This document shows positions 25,322-33,270 of a stretch of 39,222 bases of DNA, piece after piece. Numbering within the stretch: the first letter of the stretch is position 1; each line of letters begins with the position of its first letter. Origin of the DNA: Azohydromonas lata NBRC 102462. Lineage in GTDB: Bacteria; Pseudomonadota; Gammaproteobacteria; Burkholderiales; Burkholderiaceae_C. Both the position numbers and the translations under genes were made by a program. The notes under the pieces are model-generated. The model saw only the letters and a list, made by a program, of their open reading frames with translations, searched no databases and had not been told where the DNA came from. The stretch spans positions 1 through 39,222 of the forward strand of contig NZ_BCTC01000060.1 of the NCBI RefSeq assembly GCF_001571085.1, written 5' to 3'.

Positions 25322-25945
25322 TCAGCCCGCTGCCTTGGCGCCCAGTGAAGTGCTGAATGGGCTGGCCACGGTGAGCAGCCCGCCATCAAGCTTCAAGGGC
25401 AGGTTGGGCAGGCCGCGCGAGGCGGGTCCGGCCACCACCTGGCCCAGCCGTGCGGGGTCGAAGCGAGAGAAGTGGCAAAAGCACAGCAGTGCCTTCTCGG
25501 CCTCGTTCCATTCGCTGACGTCGCAACCCTGGTGCGTGCACACGGCCGAGAAGGCCAGCACGCCGTCGGCGGCGCGCGAGCGCGCGGCGTCGTCCAGCCC
25601 AGCCGGGTCCAGCTTCACGAGCAGGACCTTGTTGAGGCGCGACCCGTCGCGCACCACGCCGGCGGCCGCATCGAAGGGAAACACCTGCAGCGGCTTGGCG
25701 CCGGGCTTGACGTCGGAGGCCACGAGCGGCCGGGGCGGCTCGTCGCCGGCGGCCAGCACCAGCCGGTCACCGGGCGCGGGCCGTTGCGAAGCGGGCTCGT
25801 CGGCCCGCGCCGGGCTCACACCGACCGTGGCCAGGCCGGCACCCAAGCAGGCGCAGGCGCCGCGGCGCAAGGCGTCGCGCCGTGCCGGGTCGGGCTCGCC
25901 GACGCGCACGGACGCCGGGCTGGTGATGAGTCGTTGCTGCTTCAT
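25322..25945 (-). CDS. Tat-exported Rieske [2Fe-2S] protein
   Basis: A 207-aa protein. A twin-arginine-like signal (ARRDALRRGACACLG, residues 21-35) precedes a cleavage site near ARADE. The Rieske motifs are C136-T-H138-QG-C141 and C155-F-C157-H158, including both disulfide Cys, as in high-potential bc1-type Rieske proteins. No oxygenase domain follows, so it is a small electron carrier in the periplasm or anchored to the membrane. It is the first gene of the PQQ alcohol dehydrogenase operon, 28 nt from a predicted sigma-54 start point, and may take electrons from the quinoprotein. An ATG at 25951 is equally possible; neither has a clear ribosome site. Confidence 0.87.
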   Translation of the reverse strand: MKQQRLITSPASVRVGEPDPARRDALRRGACACLGAGLATVGVSPARADEPASQRPAPGDRLVLAAGDEPPRPLVASDVKPGAKPLQVFPFDAAAGVVRDGSRLNKVLLVKLDPAGLDDAARSRAADGVLAFSAVCTHQGCDVSEWNEAEKALLCFCHFSRFDPARLGQVVAGPASRGLPNLPLKLDGGLLTVASPFSTSLGAKAAG

Positions 25946-25983
25946 GGTCATGCTCAGGAACTGCGTTGGAGGCAGCCCCTTTG

Positions 25984-25999
25984 CGCAAGGCCCATGCCA
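25984..25999 (-). promoter_or_regulatory. Sigma-54 (-24/-12) promoter of the Rieske-PQQ dehydrogenase operon
   Basis: Read on the minus strand, TGGCAT-GGGCC-TTGCG fits the RpoN consensus, with GG and GC exactly 10 nt apart. Transcription should start near 25973, about 28 nt before the Rieske ATG. The divergent gene encodes a sigma-54 activator, which makes the match meaningful. Confidence 0.7.
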
Positions 26000-26100
26000 C
26001 GGCCCGGCAGCGTCCGCCAATCAGCCGCTCAAGGCATTTTTTCCTTGAACATCAATGGGTTGCACGGGCATCTCGGGGTTTGCGCCAATGTTGCGCGGGC

Positions 26101-26148
26101 GGTGTACACCTGATGCGCGGCCGCACTGGGCCGGCTACAGGTGATGCG
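26101..26148. promoter_or_regulatory. Candidate activator (enhancer) sites
   Basis: GGTGTACACC (26101-26110) is a perfect 10-bp palindrome. TGATGCG occurs directly after it (26111-26117) and again at 26142-26148, 31 bp away, close to three helical turns. The elements lie 100-150 nt upstream of the -24/-12 promoter, a normal distance for sigma-54 activators. Confidence 0.4.
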
Positions 26149-26346
26149 TGCCCCCTACGCCGCAAGCCCTGTGCAGCCTTGCCGACTGCGGGCCGATACC
26201 GACACGCCGGCGCCGCCGTCTCGCATACAGTGCGCGGTTCGCGACGCGGCCCCGGGCCCCGCAGTCCGCGATGCGGGGCAGGCGCCGCCTCGTCACGCGT
26301 GGCGCCTGGCAGGCCGTTGCGACACCCCGAACCCGAAGGAGTTGCC

Positions 26347-28365
26347 GTGTCGAATTCCTCCGACCTGCATGTTGATCGCGTACTGCGTGCCGCCAGCGGC
26401 GTGGTGCCCTCCAGCGATACGCCTGACAGCTTGATCCACCGCTCCTGGCACCGCTGCTACCACCAGCACGGCCTGGACCCGGCCGACTGCTTCGACCCTT
26501 GCGTGGAAAGCGCCTCCCGCGTGCGCACCTCGCGCGAGCGCATGGAGGAGTACCTGCAGGTCGCCCGCAGCGGCATGGAGCAGTTGTTCAAGCACGTGGT
26601 CGACCTGGGCTACGTGCTGCTGCTCACGGACGCCGAGGGCATCACCATCGATTACATAGGCAACGACACCTGGGCCCGCGACGCGCAGCGCTTCGGCCTG
26701 TACCTGGGCGCCAACTGGCAGGAGCACATTGCCGGCACCAACGGCATAGGCACCTGCATACAGGAGCAGACGGCCCTGACCTGCCACAGCGCGGACCACT
26801 TCTATGCCAACAACACTGGCCTGAGCTGCAGCACCACGCCGCTGTTCCACCCGGACGGCCGGCTCATGGGCGTGCTCGACGTTTCGGCGCAGGCGCAAAG
26901 CGATGCCCGTGAAAGCCAGCACCTGGCGCTGCACCTCACGCGGCTGTACGGCCGCATGATCGAGGACGCCACGTTCATGCGCCATTTCCGCGACCGCTGG
27001 ATCCTGCGCCTGGCCACCAATTGGGCGCTGGTGGACGTGACCGGCGACATGCTGCTGGCCTTCGACGCGGACGGCGTGCTGCTGGGCGCCAGCGCCGCGG
27101 CCCGGCAGTGGCTGCGCGCGCTGCCGCCGCGCCGCGGTGCCGATGCGGTGGTTGGGCGCCATCTCATGGATCTGTTCGACTGCACCATGGACGACATCTG
27201 GCGCCTGGCCCGCGCGCCGGATGCGATGGAGCGTTCGCTGCTCTCGCTGGTGGACCAGCGCAGCTACTTCAGCAGCGTGATCGTGCCGCGCGTGCGTGCC
27301 GTGGGCGACGGCCCCTTGCGGGAAGCGGCCGAACCCGCCGCGTCCGTCCCCGTGGGTGCCGCGCTGCGCCGCCTGGCCGGCGAGGACCGCAAGATGCGCG
27401 CCCTGCAGCACCAGGCGCAGCGCCTGGCCAACCGGCGCATCAACATCCTCATCCAGGGCGAGACGGGCAGCGGCAAGGAGGTCTTCGCCAGGGCGCTGCA
27501 CGAGTCGAGCGAGCGCCGCCACAAGCCTTTCGTGGCCGTGAACTGCGCGGCCATTCCCGAGTCGCTGATCGAGAGCGAGCTGTTCGGCTACACCGCCGGC
27601 ACGTTCACGGGTGCACGCAGCCGGGGCATGAAGGGCCTGATCGTGCAGGCGCACGGCGGCACGCTTTTCCTGGACGAGATCGGCGACATGCCGCTGCACC
27701 TGCAGACGCGGCTGCTGCGCGTGCTTTCCGAGCACGAGGTGTTGCCCTTGGGCGCCGAGCAGCCCGTGCGGGTGGAGTTGACGGTGGTTGCGGCGTCGCA
27801 CCGTGACCTGCGCCAGGCCATTGCGGCAGGCACTTTCCGCGAGGACCTGTACTACCGGCTTTGCGGCGCCACGTTGCTGCTGCCCAGCCTGCGTGAGCGG
27901 CAGGACCTGGACTACCTCATCCACCTGATCCTGGAGGAGGAGGCCCGCGAGGCCGGTGTGCCCGCCGCGATCTCTGACGAGGCGATGGCCCTGCTGCGCC
28001 GCTGCCCATGGCCCGGCAACATCAGGCAGTTGCGCAACGCCCTGCGCTACGGCCTGGCGCTGTGCGACGAGGCGGGCATCCTCACCGAGCACCTTCCGCC
28101 GGAAATCGGCGCCGGCATGCCGCACGCTGCGCCCACCTTGCAGGCCCCGCCGGCCGCGCCCATGGCCGATCGGCCGGCACCGCCGCCCGCCATGGCTGCG
28201 GCGCGTCCACCGGAAGCGGAGCGCCTGCAGGCGCTGCTGCACGCCCACCGCTGGAACATCACGGCCGTGGCTGCAAAGACGGGGCAGTGCCGCACGACCA
28301 TCTACAGGCAGATGAAGCGTTTCGGCATCGTCTCCCCCGTGGACGCAGGCAACACGCCGCATTGA
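26347..28365 (+). CDS. Sigma-54-dependent activator, AcoR family
   Basis: A 672-aa protein starting with GTG after an AAGGAG ribosome site at 5-nt spacing. The N-terminal GAF-type sensor covers about residues 75-205 (LLTDAEGITIDYIGN, HIAGTNGIGTCI). A PAS-like stretch lies at 230-310. The AAA+ domain has Walker A GETGSGKE (371-378), the sigma-54 contact loop at 418-423 and Walker B GGTLFLDEIGDMP (437-449). A Pro/Ala linker (about 592-622) leads to a Fis-type helix-turn-helix (about 635-660). The contact loop reads GTFTGA instead of the usual GAFTGA. AcoR-like proteins activate alcohol, ketone or acetoin catabolism; this one probably drives the divergent operon from the -24/-12 promoter. Confidence 0.92.
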   Translation: MSNSSDLHVDRVLRAASGVVPSSDTPDSLIHRSWHRCYHQHGLDPADCFDPCVESASRVRTSRERMEEYLQVARSGMEQLFKHVVDLGYVLLLTDAEGITIDYIGNDTWARDAQRFGLYLGANWQEHIAGTNGIGTCIQEQTALTCHSADHFYANNTGLSCSTTPLFHPDGRLMGVLDVSAQAQSDARESQHLALHLTRLYGRMIEDATFMRHFRDRWILRLATNWALVDVTGDMLLAFDADGVLLGASAAARQWLRALPPRRGADAVVGRHLMDLFDCTMDDIWRLARAPDAMERSLLSLVDQRSYFSSVIVPRVRAVGDGPLREAAEPAASVPVGAALRRLAGEDRKMRALQHQAQRLANRRINILIQGETGSGKEVFARALHESSERRHKPFVAVNCAAIPESLIESELFGYTAGTFTGARSRGMKGLIVQAHGGTLFLDEIGDMPLHLQTRLLRVLSEHEVLPLGAEQPVRVELTVVAASHRDLRQAIAAGTFREDLYYRLCGATLLLPSLRERQDLDYLIHLILEEEAREAGVPAAISDEAMALLRRCPWPGNIRQLRNALRYGLALCDEAGILTEHLPPEIGAGMPHAAPTLQAPPAAPMADRPAPPPAMAAARPPEAERLQALLHAHRWNITAVAAKTGQCRTTIYRQMKRFGIVSPVDAGNTPH

Positions 28366-28367
28366 CG

Positions 28368-28418
28368 CTTCGCGGCGGTTCCAGGCAACAGGCACGCGCA
28401 CCGTGCCGCTTTGCGAAG
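28368..28418. terminator. Candidate bidirectional terminator
   Basis: An outer stem CTTCGC/GCGAAG (28368-28373, 28413-28418) encloses an inner stem GGCACG/CGTGCC (28391-28396, 28402-28407). It fills the 78-nt gap between the convergent activator and carboxymuconolactone-decarboxylase-like genes. Confidence 0.4.
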
Positions 28419-28443
28419 AGCGCCACCCTGCCCTGCGCGGTGC

Positions 28444-28854
28444 TCATGGCAAAGGCAAGGCGATGCCGTGGGCCAGAAAGACTTCCCGGACCACGGCCAG
28501 GCCGTTGAGCGCGGCAGGAAAGCCGGCATAGACCGCCATCTGCATCACGGTCTCCACGATCTGGGCCGGGCTGCATCCCACGTGCAGCGCGGCGTGTATG
28601 TGCACGCGCAACTGCGGCGCGGCGTTGCCCAGGGCGGTCAGCGCCGCCACCGTGGCGATCTCGCGCTCGCGCAGGCCCAATGAACGCCGCGCGTAGATGT
28701 CTCCAAAGGGAAACTCCACCAGGTAGCGGGCGAAGTCAGGAAACGACTCCGCCAAATCCTGGACCACGGCCACGCCCTGCGGGCCGTCCACGCGCTGCAG
28801 GCATTCCAGTCCCTGCTGGTACCGGTCGGCGTGCGGCAAATGTTCAGGCGTCAT
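28444..28854 (-). CDS. Carboxymuconolactone decarboxylase (CMD) family protein
   Basis: A 136-aa all-helical protein with the CMD/AhpD-like core LREREIATVAALTALGNAAP, HIHAALHVGCSPAQIVE and MQMAVYAGFPAALNGL. The single Cys in HVGCS means that the AhpD CxxC redox pair is absent, so peroxidase-type activity is unlikely. True PcaC decarboxylates gamma-carboxymuconolactone, but many family members have unknown roles. AAGGA lies 9 nt before the ATG. It stands alone and is divergent from a LysR regulator. The catabolic substrate is not known. Confidence 0.85.
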   Translation of the reverse strand: MTPEHLPHADRYQQGLECLQRVDGPQGVAVVQDLAESFPDFARYLVEFPFGDIYARRSLGLREREIATVAALTALGNAAPQLRVHIHAALHVGCSPAQIVETVMQMAVYAGFPAALNGLAVVREVFLAHGIALPLP

Positions 28855-28942
28855 CTCAGCGTCCTTTCCAGTGGTTGACAGCGAGGTCACGGACTCTGCT
28901 CCCGCGGGCCACGTAAGAGAATTGCTGTTTCGCTGATACCGG

Positions 28943-29860
28943 ATGCGTATGAATGGCCCACTCGACTCTCGTGCCCTGCGCCTGTTCGTCGCGGTGGCAT
29001 GGACATTGAATTTCCGGCAAGCCGCCGAGATGCTGCACCTGTCACAGCCGCCCTTGAGCCGCGCGATTCGCGAACTGGAGCAGCGCTTGGGCGTCGGCCT
29101 CTTCGAACGCAACACCCGCTCGGTGGCCTTGACCGCCGCGGGCGCGCTGCTGCTGCCGCGGGCGGAGCACATCCTGCGGCTGCTGGATGAGGCGCACACG
29201 GCGGTGACGGCAGCCCACGGTGCAACGACCCTGCGCATCGGCCTGACCACGGCCCTCGAACCGCCCTGGTTCGACGGACTGGGCGAGCGGTTGCAGGCGC
29301 AATGGCCCCAGGCTCATGTCGAGTTGTGCTTCGCCAGCTCGCCGCAGTTGGTGCGCCAAGTGCGCAGCGGACGGCTGCAAGCCGCCTTCATCGCGCTGCC
29401 GACGGAGTCTCAAGGGCTGCAGGTCGAGGAGCTGGAGCGCTACGCGCTGTACGCCGCCCTGCCCTGCGCCCACCCGCTGGCCCGCCACAAGCGTCTCAGG
29501 CTGGCCCAGCTCTCACAGCAGACCTTGTTTTGGTTCGAACGCCGCCGCCAACCTGCGTTCCATGACCACTGCCAAGCGGTGTTCAAACGCAGCGGACTGC
29601 AGGCGCGCCAGTGGTTGACGGAGGCGATGGAGCACCATGTGCTGCTGGCCGAGGTGGCGGCGGGCAAGGGCATCGCACTGCTGCCCTCGACCTTCCGCGC
29701 ACTGCGCCGCCAGGGCGTGGCGTACCGGCCCCTGGCTGAAGGCCTGGAGCTGTCGGTCGGCATCGGCCTGTGCCTGCCGCCCACAGGCAGCGCGCTGCGC
29801 GGGCCCCTGCGCAGCGCCAGCGGCTTGCCCCAGTCTCGCCTCACCCAATCGGAAACGTGA
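28943..29860 (+). CDS. LysR-family transcriptional regulator
   Basis: A 305-aa protein with a typical LysR DNA-binding domain (SRALRLFVAVAWTLNFRQAA, then HLSQPPLSRAIRELEQRLG and FERNTRSVALTAAG, up to about residue 65). An effector-binding domain follows, with GLTTALEPPW and FIALPTESQGLQ. It is divergent across 88 nt from the CMD-family gene, its likely target. An in-frame ATG six bases downstream is an alternative start. CatM/BenM-like regulators of aromatic catabolism have this layout; the inducer is unknown. Confidence 0.92.
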   Translation: MRMNGPLDSRALRLFVAVAWTLNFRQAAEMLHLSQPPLSRAIRELEQRLGVGLFERNTRSVALTAAGALLLPRAEHILRLLDEAHTAVTAAHGATTLRIGLTTALEPPWFDGLGERLQAQWPQAHVELCFASSPQLVRQVRSGRLQAAFIALPTESQGLQVEELERYALYAALPCAHPLARHKRLRLAQLSQQTLFWFERRRQPAFHDHCQAVFKRSGLQARQWLTEAMEHHVLLAEVAAGKGIALLPSTFRALRRQGVAYRPLAEGLELSVGIGLCLPPTGSALRGPLRSASGLPQSRLTQSET

Positions 29861-29938
29861 TGGCCGACAGCCGGCGTGCCCGAACAGGAACAGCGTGGAT
29901 GTCGGCTGCTTGCCGGCTACTTGTCAGCGGCTTACCGG

Positions 29939-31114
29939 CTATGCCGCAGGCTGTGCCGGTGCCATTCGTGCCCGGCGGCGCGTGGCCACCTCGCGCAAGC
30001 CCTCCTGCATCAGCCGTGTGACCAGTGCGGGATACGCCCAGGGCACGTCGTGCGCAGAACCCGTCAGGAAAGGCGAGCGGGGATCACGCACCCATTCGCG
30101 TGGGAACAGGGCTATTTCCTGTGCCGAAGGCGGCGTCTCAAGCTGCGGCGCCATCCCGGAGTGGCTGAGGGAGTCAACGAAGGCACCAATCAGGTCCACG
30201 CCGGCCAGATGCCCCAGGTGCAGCCAGGCAACCGCCCTGGGGTTGCACTCCAGTACAAAAGCACGACCGCTGGCGTCGTCGATCATGAAGTCCAACGAAA
30301 AGTAGCCATCGATGCGCCAGTGCGCGGCCAGTTTCTCGCAAGCCAGCTTCATATCCTCATGTGCGACGGCACGCACGCGGGTTGCCGGCCCGGTGGCGGG
30401 ATGCTGCTCGGTCTTGAGCAACGACAGGCCCGCAACCACGCGCCCACCCTGCGCCAGGCAGGCGCGCATCGCCATTTGCCCTTGGATCAACGCTTGCGCG
30501 ATCAAGGGACGTCCGGTGCCTTGCAAACGTTCGAATGCCGCATCGAACTCTGACCGCGACGACACCAACTCCACGCCCGTGCCGGCGAAGGTGGATTCAA
30601 GTTTGAGCGCGCAACGCCACTGCTGCTTTTCCGCCCAGTCGCGCAGCGTCTCGTCATGGCCCGGATGCCATGCTTCAGGCTGCAGCACGACGTCGCCCAG
30701 CGCCACCAGCGCCTTGCGCCGCCCGCGCAGCGCCAGCGTCTCAAGATCGCCCAGGGACTCTCGCAGCACCGCCTCGAAGGGCTTGAGCACGGGGCGTTGC
30801 CGCTGCCAAAGCTGCGCCAGCAGCAGCACGGCCTGATCGTCCAGAGGGACGACGCGCTGCGGCTCGAATTGCTGCAGCGCCGCCAGCAGCCCGGTCCAGT
30901 TGTCACCGCGCCGGTGGGTCAGCCGCAAGGCCAAGCTGAGTACCTCCAGCGTGGAGCCTTCGGGATGCCAAGCGGCACAAGCCACGCCGCGCTCCATCAC
31001 CGACAGCACCAAGCGTTCCGGGCCAACCCAGGACTGCATTTGCACGAAAAGCACCCGAGGGCGCTGCCGCGCCGTGCTGCCGCTTTGCGTGGTGGTCACC
31101 ATTGGAGGTTTCAT
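29939..31114 (-). CDS. ATP-grasp domain protein
   Basis: A 391-aa protein. An N-terminal region with RVLFVQMQSWVGPERLVLSV resembles the pre-ATP-grasp fold. The ATP-grasp core follows from about residue 110: K171 in ALKLESTFAGTG (nucleotide loop), D275 in YFSLDFMIDD, and E289 and N291 in FVLECNPRAVAWLHLG, the Mg-ATP ligands. ATP-grasp ligases join a carboxylate to an amine or thiol through an acyl phosphate. The acceptor is not recognisable. It is the last of six co-oriented genes that include a type I secretion system and a glycosyltransferase, 127 nt after the latter. Modification of the adhesin or a cell-surface glycan is possible but unproven. A start at 31102 is an alternative. Confidence 0.8.
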   Translation of the reverse strand: MKPPMVTTTQSGSTARQRPRVLFVQMQSWVGPERLVLSVMERGVACAAWHPEGSTLEVLSLALRLTHRRGDNWTGLLAALQQFEPQRVVPLDDQAVLLLAQLWQRQRPVLKPFEAVLRESLGDLETLALRGRRKALVALGDVVLQPEAWHPGHDETLRDWAEKQQWRCALKLESTFAGTGVELVSSRSEFDAAFERLQGTGRPLIAQALIQGQMAMRACLAQGGRVVAGLSLLKTEQHPATGPATRVRAVAHEDMKLACEKLAAHWRIDGYFSLDFMIDDASGRAFVLECNPRAVAWLHLGHLAGVDLIGAFVDSLSHSGMAPQLETPPSAQEIALFPREWVRDPRSPFLTGSAHDVPWAYPALVTRLMQEGLREVATRRRARMAPAQPAA

Positions 31115-31241
31115 TGGGCAAGCTCTTGCAAGTCGATTGCTGGTGGGCCCGATTCAAGGCTGTGGCCTGGCGCCTGGCCCGCTGCCGCTAAGGAAAGGTG
31201 CCGCTCGCTCGGAGCAGGCAACGCCCGGCCAATCCTGCGTA

Positions 31242-31976
31242 TCAGAACTCGTGAGCCCCGGTGTGGGAGAGTTTATGGCGCAAGCAGGCGAAGACATGGC
31301 CGCCCAGGTCGCGCCAGCGGCGGCAGAAGGCGTAGTCCTCGGACAGGTAGCGCCGCGTTTCGGGCTCGATCATCGTTTCGAACAGGCCCACGCAGTGCTC
31401 GGCCTGCACGGTGCGCATGTAACCAGCCACGTCGTTGACGTAGCCCAGCTCGGCGCGGTAGTGGTCGCGCATGCGCTCCAGCACGTGGCGCTGGATCAGC
31501 AGGAAGCCTGTGCCCAGCGCGTGCACCTCCTGCCAGCCCGAAGGCAGCCCCGCGGGCTGCTGCTCGGTGCGCAGAACGGTGTAGTTCATGGCCCGCGTGC
31601 GCAGCGCCGCGGGCTTGAGCGGCAGGCCGTCCGGGCCCGTCGTTGTGGCCAGGTGCGGCACGCGGTCCCACTGGTAGCCCTTGGTCGGGTAGGGCGTGCC
31701 GCACACGTCGTAGCCCGACTCGATGAGGTCCAGCAGCGCGCGCGGCTGCCAGCCGATGTCGGCGTCGATGAACATCAGCGCGTCGCAGTTGGAGGCCAGG
31801 AACAGCGCCGTGAGGTTGTTGCGCGCACGGGTGATCAGCGATTCGTTGCTGAAGGTGGAAAGCACCATCGAATGCCCGGCGTCGCGTAGCGCGTCTTGCG
31901 AGGACAGCAGCGATTTCAGGTAGGACTCGTTGACGACCCTGCCGTAGCAAGGCGTGCAGATCATGATGCGGCTCAA
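31242..31976 (-). CDS. Glycosyltransferase, GT-A fold (family 2-like)
   Basis: A 244-aa protein. Features are RIMICTPCYGR at the N-terminus, SLITRARNNL, the metal-binding D71-A-D73 in MFIDADIGW, the acceptor-side LSEDYAFCRRWRDLGG (residues 211-226), and a terminal SHTG His. This is the layout of small soluble GT-A transferases. The start is probably TTG, because GGAG lies 7 nt upstream; an ATG at 31964 is weaker. It follows the HlyD gene by 88 nt, so it belongs to the type I secretion group. It could glycosylate the adhesin or make a surface sugar. Donor and acceptor are unknown. Confidence 0.8.
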   Translation of the reverse strand: MSRIMICTPCYGRVVNESYLKSLLSSQDALRDAGHSMVLSTFSNESLITRARNNLTALFLASNCDALMFIDADIGWQPRALLDLIESGYDVCGTPYPTKGYQWDRVPHLATTTGPDGLPLKPAALRTRAMNYTVLRTEQQPAGLPSGWQEVHALGTGFLLIQRHVLERMRDHYRAELGYVNDVAGYMRTVQAEHCVGLFETMIEPETRRYLSEDYAFCRRWRDLGGHVFACLRHKLSHTGAHEF

Positions 31977-32064
31977 AGGGATACTCCACTGGCCCGTTGT
32001 GGCCGGGCTCGACAGGAAGGGAAGGTGCGCAGCCCCGGCGGCGCCGGGACACGGCTTTGGGGGC

Positions 32065-33264
32065 TCAGCGTTCGCCGAAGGCTTCGGAGAACGTCTTGAT
32101 GACCGGCTTGAGCAGGAACTCCAGCACGGTGCGGCGCCCGGTGCGGATATCGATGGTGGTGGTCATGCCGGGGATGACGTCCAGGCTGCGCCCGGTGTGC
32201 GTGGCCGCCGGCGAGGCCGTGACGACGTGCACGCGGTAGTACGTGCTGCCCGGGGCATCGGGGCGCTGCCCCTCCTCGCGCATGCTGTCGGCGCTGACGT
32301 AGCTGACCTGGCCCGGCACGGCGCCGTAGACGGTGTAGTCGTAGGCGTCGAACTTGATCATGCTTTCAAGCCCCGGATGCACCAGCGCGATGTCGCGCGG
32401 CGCCACCTTGGCCTCCACGATCATGCGGTCGTCCAGCGGCACGATGCTCAGCAGCTCGTCACCGGGCTTGAGCACGGCCCCCAGCGTCGTGAAGCGCACG
32501 TTCTTCACGATGCCGTCCATGGGTGCGACGACGACGATGTTGTCGAGCTGGCGCTTGCGTTGCGTGTTCTGCTCCTGGATCTGCTCCAGCTCGTCGCGGG
32601 TCTTGGTCAGCTCGGCGTTGACATCCTGCACGAACTGGTTGCGCCGGCTGTCCATGCGCGCCTGGGCTTCGGCGAGCTGGCGCGTGGCGCGCAGCAGCTC
32701 CACGCGGTTGGAGTCGCCGTCGGCCAGCAGCTTTTCCGTGATCTGCAGCTCCTCGCGCGCGGTGCGCACGATGCCGCCTAGCGTGGCCAGGTCGGTGTGC
32801 AGGTTGGCGCGCCGGCCGGCCAGCAGGCTGTTCTGGTCGCGCATGATCTCCGGGTAGCGGCGCACTTCGGCCGGGTAGTTCACCGTCGCCGCGTTGTCCA
32901 GCTCGGCGCGCAGCCGTGCCGTGGTGGCCAGCAGCGAGGCGCGCTTGGCCTGCGTGGCGTCGAGCTCGGAGCGGGTGCGGGTCTCGTCGAAGCGCGCCAG
33001 CACCTGGCCCTTGCGCACGCGGTCGCCCTCGGCCACGCCCAACTGGATGAGCACGCCGCCATCCACCGACTGGATCACCTGCACGCGGCGGCTGGCGATG
33101 ACGGTGGCCTGTGCGCGCACCACCTGGTCCACCTGCGAGACGCTGGCCCAGGCGACCAGGCCGCCCAGCGTGGCCGCGACCAGCCAGATCAGCACGGAGC
33201 CGCCGAGCGGCCCGCCGCGCCGTGCAGGCAGGCCCATGGGAGCGGGAATGGTGTTGTCTTTCAT
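32065..33264 (-). CDS. HlyD-family type I secretion adaptor (LapC-like)
   Basis: A 399-aa protein with a short cytoplasmic N-terminus and one membrane segment (about residues 24-42, LIWLVAATLGGLVAWASVS). Next are a lipoyl half (QSVDGGVLIQLGVAEGDRVR), a long coiled-coil hairpin (about 95-255), the second lipoyl half (VVVAPMDGIVKNVRF) and a beta-barrel end with SMIKFDAYDYTVYG. It links the inner-membrane ABC exporter to the TolC-like channel. It lies 6 nt after the ABC gene. Large-adhesin exporters (LapBCE) have the same composition. Confidence 0.93.
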   Translation of the reverse strand: MKDNTIPAPMGLPARRGGPLGGSVLIWLVAATLGGLVAWASVSQVDQVVRAQATVIASRRVQVIQSVDGGVLIQLGVAEGDRVRKGQVLARFDETRTRSELDATQAKRASLLATTARLRAELDNAATVNYPAEVRRYPEIMRDQNSLLAGRRANLHTDLATLGGIVRTAREELQITEKLLADGDSNRVELLRATRQLAEAQARMDSRRNQFVQDVNAELTKTRDELEQIQEQNTQRKRQLDNIVVVAPMDGIVKNVRFTTLGAVLKPGDELLSIVPLDDRMIVEAKVAPRDIALVHPGLESMIKFDAYDYTVYGAVPGQVSYVSADSMREEGQRPDAPGSTYYRVHVVTASPAATHTGRSLDVIPGMTTTIDIRTGRRTVLEFLLKPVIKTFSEAFGER

Positions 33265-33270
33265 GGTCTC

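Larger units (their letters stand above)
25952..26346. other. 395-nt divergent regulatory region
   Basis: It separates the Rieske/PQQ dehydrogenase operon from its presumed sigma-54 activator. It contains a -24/-12 promoter (25984-25999) and, 100-150 nt upstream of it, a palindrome and a pair of direct repeats suited as activator sites. No gene is evident. Confidence 0.65.

Noticed and set aside
23517-26048. An 843-codon plus-strand open frame opposite the PQQ dehydrogenase
   Set aside because: It is the antisense image of the dehydrogenase and Rieske genes, with no domain or start signal of its own.
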